A stretch of DNA of 64,000 nucleotides from Heligmosomoides polygyrus polygyrus (taxonomy: Eukaryota; Nematoda; Chromadorea; Rhabditida; Heligmosomidae), in the NCBI GenBank assembly GCA_947396885.1, contig OX377201.1, positions 6,496,934 through 6,560,933 of the forward strand. The letters run 5' to 3'. The notes below the pieces were generated by a model. That model was not told the DNA's origin. It did no database searches and saw only the letters and a program-made list of their open reading frames with translations. Of the stretch, positions 62,606 to 64,000 are shown one piece after another. Each line of letters opens with the position of its first letter. Within the stretch, counting starts at the first letter, position 1. The position numbers were made by a program, and so were the translations under genes.

Positions 62606-62765
62606 TGGTTGGGTGGCAGCAGGGTGTGATGAACTTTGCGCACGCGCCTCCACACAAGTTTTTTCGACCACAGAAGAGTATTCCGAAAAAAACACTACAC
62701 AGGACCCTACATCCTGTAAAAATTGCATCGCAAACCACTTTGGAGGCTCCCCTTGTTAGTGTTTC

Positions 62766-63040
62766 GCCTTTCTTCATTGTTAACGGGTTCATTTTATTTG
62801 TTCCTTCCTTAAGCTAACTTTTTAGAAAGTTGTTTACTTTTTGTTGTTTTTCCACTGTTTTTTAGCACTGGATTTGTTTTTTGACTTGTATGACGATGTG
62901 TAAAAGGTTGTGCGAATCTTTCTTTTTTTTTGGCAATAAGTAAATACTTCCTTCTTAAATCAGCTTTTTTGAGAACTTTCCCCCTGGCGGCTAATAATTG
63001 CAGTTTTCTGGACGTTTATGAATGTCTAGTCTATTTACGG
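62766..63040. other. Short gap, nothing seen
   Basis: T-rich sequence, no feature recognised. Confidence 0.45.
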
Positions 63041-63305
63041 GGGCGTGTAGAGCAGTCGGAGGAGGAGCCGGCTGCCGCGTGCACCCGATACAATTTTCCT
63101 GGTTCGGATTTCCCACCCAGGCCAACCAGCCTTCCACCCCTCCAGGGTCGGTGAATTGGTACCAGACTTGTCTGGCTAAAAACAAAGCGCTGACTTGTTC
63201 ATCGGCTGGCCACCGCAAGTCAAATACGCACTCAAATCGCCTCCACGACATCCGGTAGAAGTAGAATGCGTGGCGCATCCTAAGTAACGCCGTCCTTTAT
63301 CCTTT
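63041..63305 (+). mobile_element. SINE-1 copy, full length
   Basis: Good head (gcgtgtagagcagtcggagg) and body; it lacks the CATTGTATGGC and AAAAGGGATTG blocks through small deletions, and ends cgtcctttatcctttttatc. Confidence 0.9.
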
Positions 63306-64000
63306 TTATCCTTTTAGTCTATTTACATACAGTTACAGTGGTAATGAACAACTCTCCCCAATAGAAGGTGCTCTGTTTTCTTGGTTTAATATCGCCCAAT
63401 TCTAAAGCTCATTTCCAAGAGAGATTTCTTGCTGAGATAGTGAGCGAAGGATTAGCACTTCTGTCGTGTCCTCTTTGAGGACTAATCTCCTCACTGTTAT
63501 TACACGTCTCATATGGACAGATGCGAGACTGACTGGCCTTTAGGCGGACGATTCGTCGCTCTCCAGGGACGGAAGCGTCTTCTTCAAATGTCGTCCGCTT
63601 CGCTCAAAAAGTGTTTATTCTAGTGAGGCCCTTATTTATTGGCCATTTATTGTTTAATGAATTCTAGATGGTCAGCACGGGATCGATGGTGATCTTTTCA
63701 ACAGAAAAACGCTCTGAATCCAGTATGGGAGAGACGTGAAATTTGCTTTTATCCGGGGTTTCATGACAGCTTTGCCGCTGACCCACTGGGCTTTCTAAAA
63801 TTAGGATCTATCCTAGCTGAGAGGGAGCCTAGGGTATTTCACCTCATCACGCTCTCTTCAGAATTTGTCTAAGACTTCTTGCTGCTTGACCATGTATGTG
63901 AGCATAACATGTAGAACTGGAATAGACCCAGGTTCCTCTTTATATATTTTTATTTTATTTAATTTTATATTTTAGGTCTTACAACAAAAACTCGTATTGT
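63306..64000. other. No gene seen
   Basis: Unrecognised DNA to the window end. Near the edge, AT-rich tatatttttattttatttaa. Confidence 0.45.

Larger units (their letters stand above)
61940..62765. mobile_element. Foldback element with tRNA-like arms
   Basis: The left arm (61940-62235) and right arm (62495-62765) match in inverse order (aaagagagcctccagagtgg against its inverse, ctcttctgtggtcgaaaaaa against its inverse). A tRNA-like block sits at the inner end of each arm. A 260-bp unique spacer separates them. Boundaries are soft and no target duplication was found. Confidence 0.75.

Noticed and set aside
1..64000. Endogenous virus or LTR retrotransposon
   Set aside because: No LTR pair, protease, integrase or viral structural motif was seen; all reverse-transcriptase traces are of LINE type.

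Overview
The window looks like intergenic or intronic DNA from a nematode, most like a strongylid (clade V, hookworm-type) worm. The evidence is a 22-nt stretch one base different from the nematode spliced leader SL1, RTE-type and CR1/Jockey-type LINE fragments, many Tc1/mariner relics, and AT-rich DNA with short GC-rich islands. I found no complete host gene. Nothing here is bacterial or viral: no rRNA, no CRISPR array, no operon structure.

The dominant component is a tRNA-derived SINE of about 290 bp (called SINE-1 here). It has a good pol III A box and B box, a conserved middle, and a 3' end of CCTTTATCC-type repeats. I count roughly 25 full or nearly full copies and about 20 fragments, on both strands, often clustered or abutting. 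Its antisense strand happens to be open, so nearly every copy yields a spurious 60-140 aa reading frame. A composite form carrying an inverted 3' fragment fused to its 5' end occurs at two separate loci. A second tRNA-derived family (SINE-2) has two copies.

The other mobile DNA is as follows. (1) A 5'-truncated RTE-type LINE at 43674-45112 has a 14-bp target site duplication and an intact 3' reverse-transcriptase frame; a 144-bp sibling lies at 47022-47165. (2) RTE-like LINE relics lie at 30030-31690 and 57600-58140, and a CR1-like relic at 45188-45790. (3) Five mariner relics and one Tc1 relic are present, including a mariner/Tc1 chimera at 21964-22985. (4) Non-autonomous hAT-like TTCGAA-rich elements have 8-bp duplications of the GTNNNNAC type (37259-39083; 30276-31225). 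(5) Three MITEs with TAA-type target duplications resemble PIF/Harbinger. (6) Several large foldback elements are present, the most striking being a 958-bp near-perfect palindrome at 24228-25185. Two foldbacks carry tRNA-like sequences in their arms.

Possible host-gene traces are few and weak: a nine-codon first exon followed by a strong splice donor (40850-40876), a signal-peptide-like exon preceded by a splice acceptor (42497-42602), candidate internal exons at 737-900 (+) and 43201-43485 (-), and open frames of unknown identity at 1392, 20783-21254 (-) and 36795-36990 (-). The GC-rich block before 40850 may be the promoter and 5' UTR of a real gene whose later exons I could not find.

The parts do not form a pathway. 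They form layers of transposon insertions whose order can be read: a LINE split by a hAT element that was itself hit by a composite SINE; a foldback split by a MITE; a SINE split by a MITE. The features most worth pursuing are the spliced-leader relic, the composite SINE, the tRNA-bearing foldbacks and the giant palindrome.
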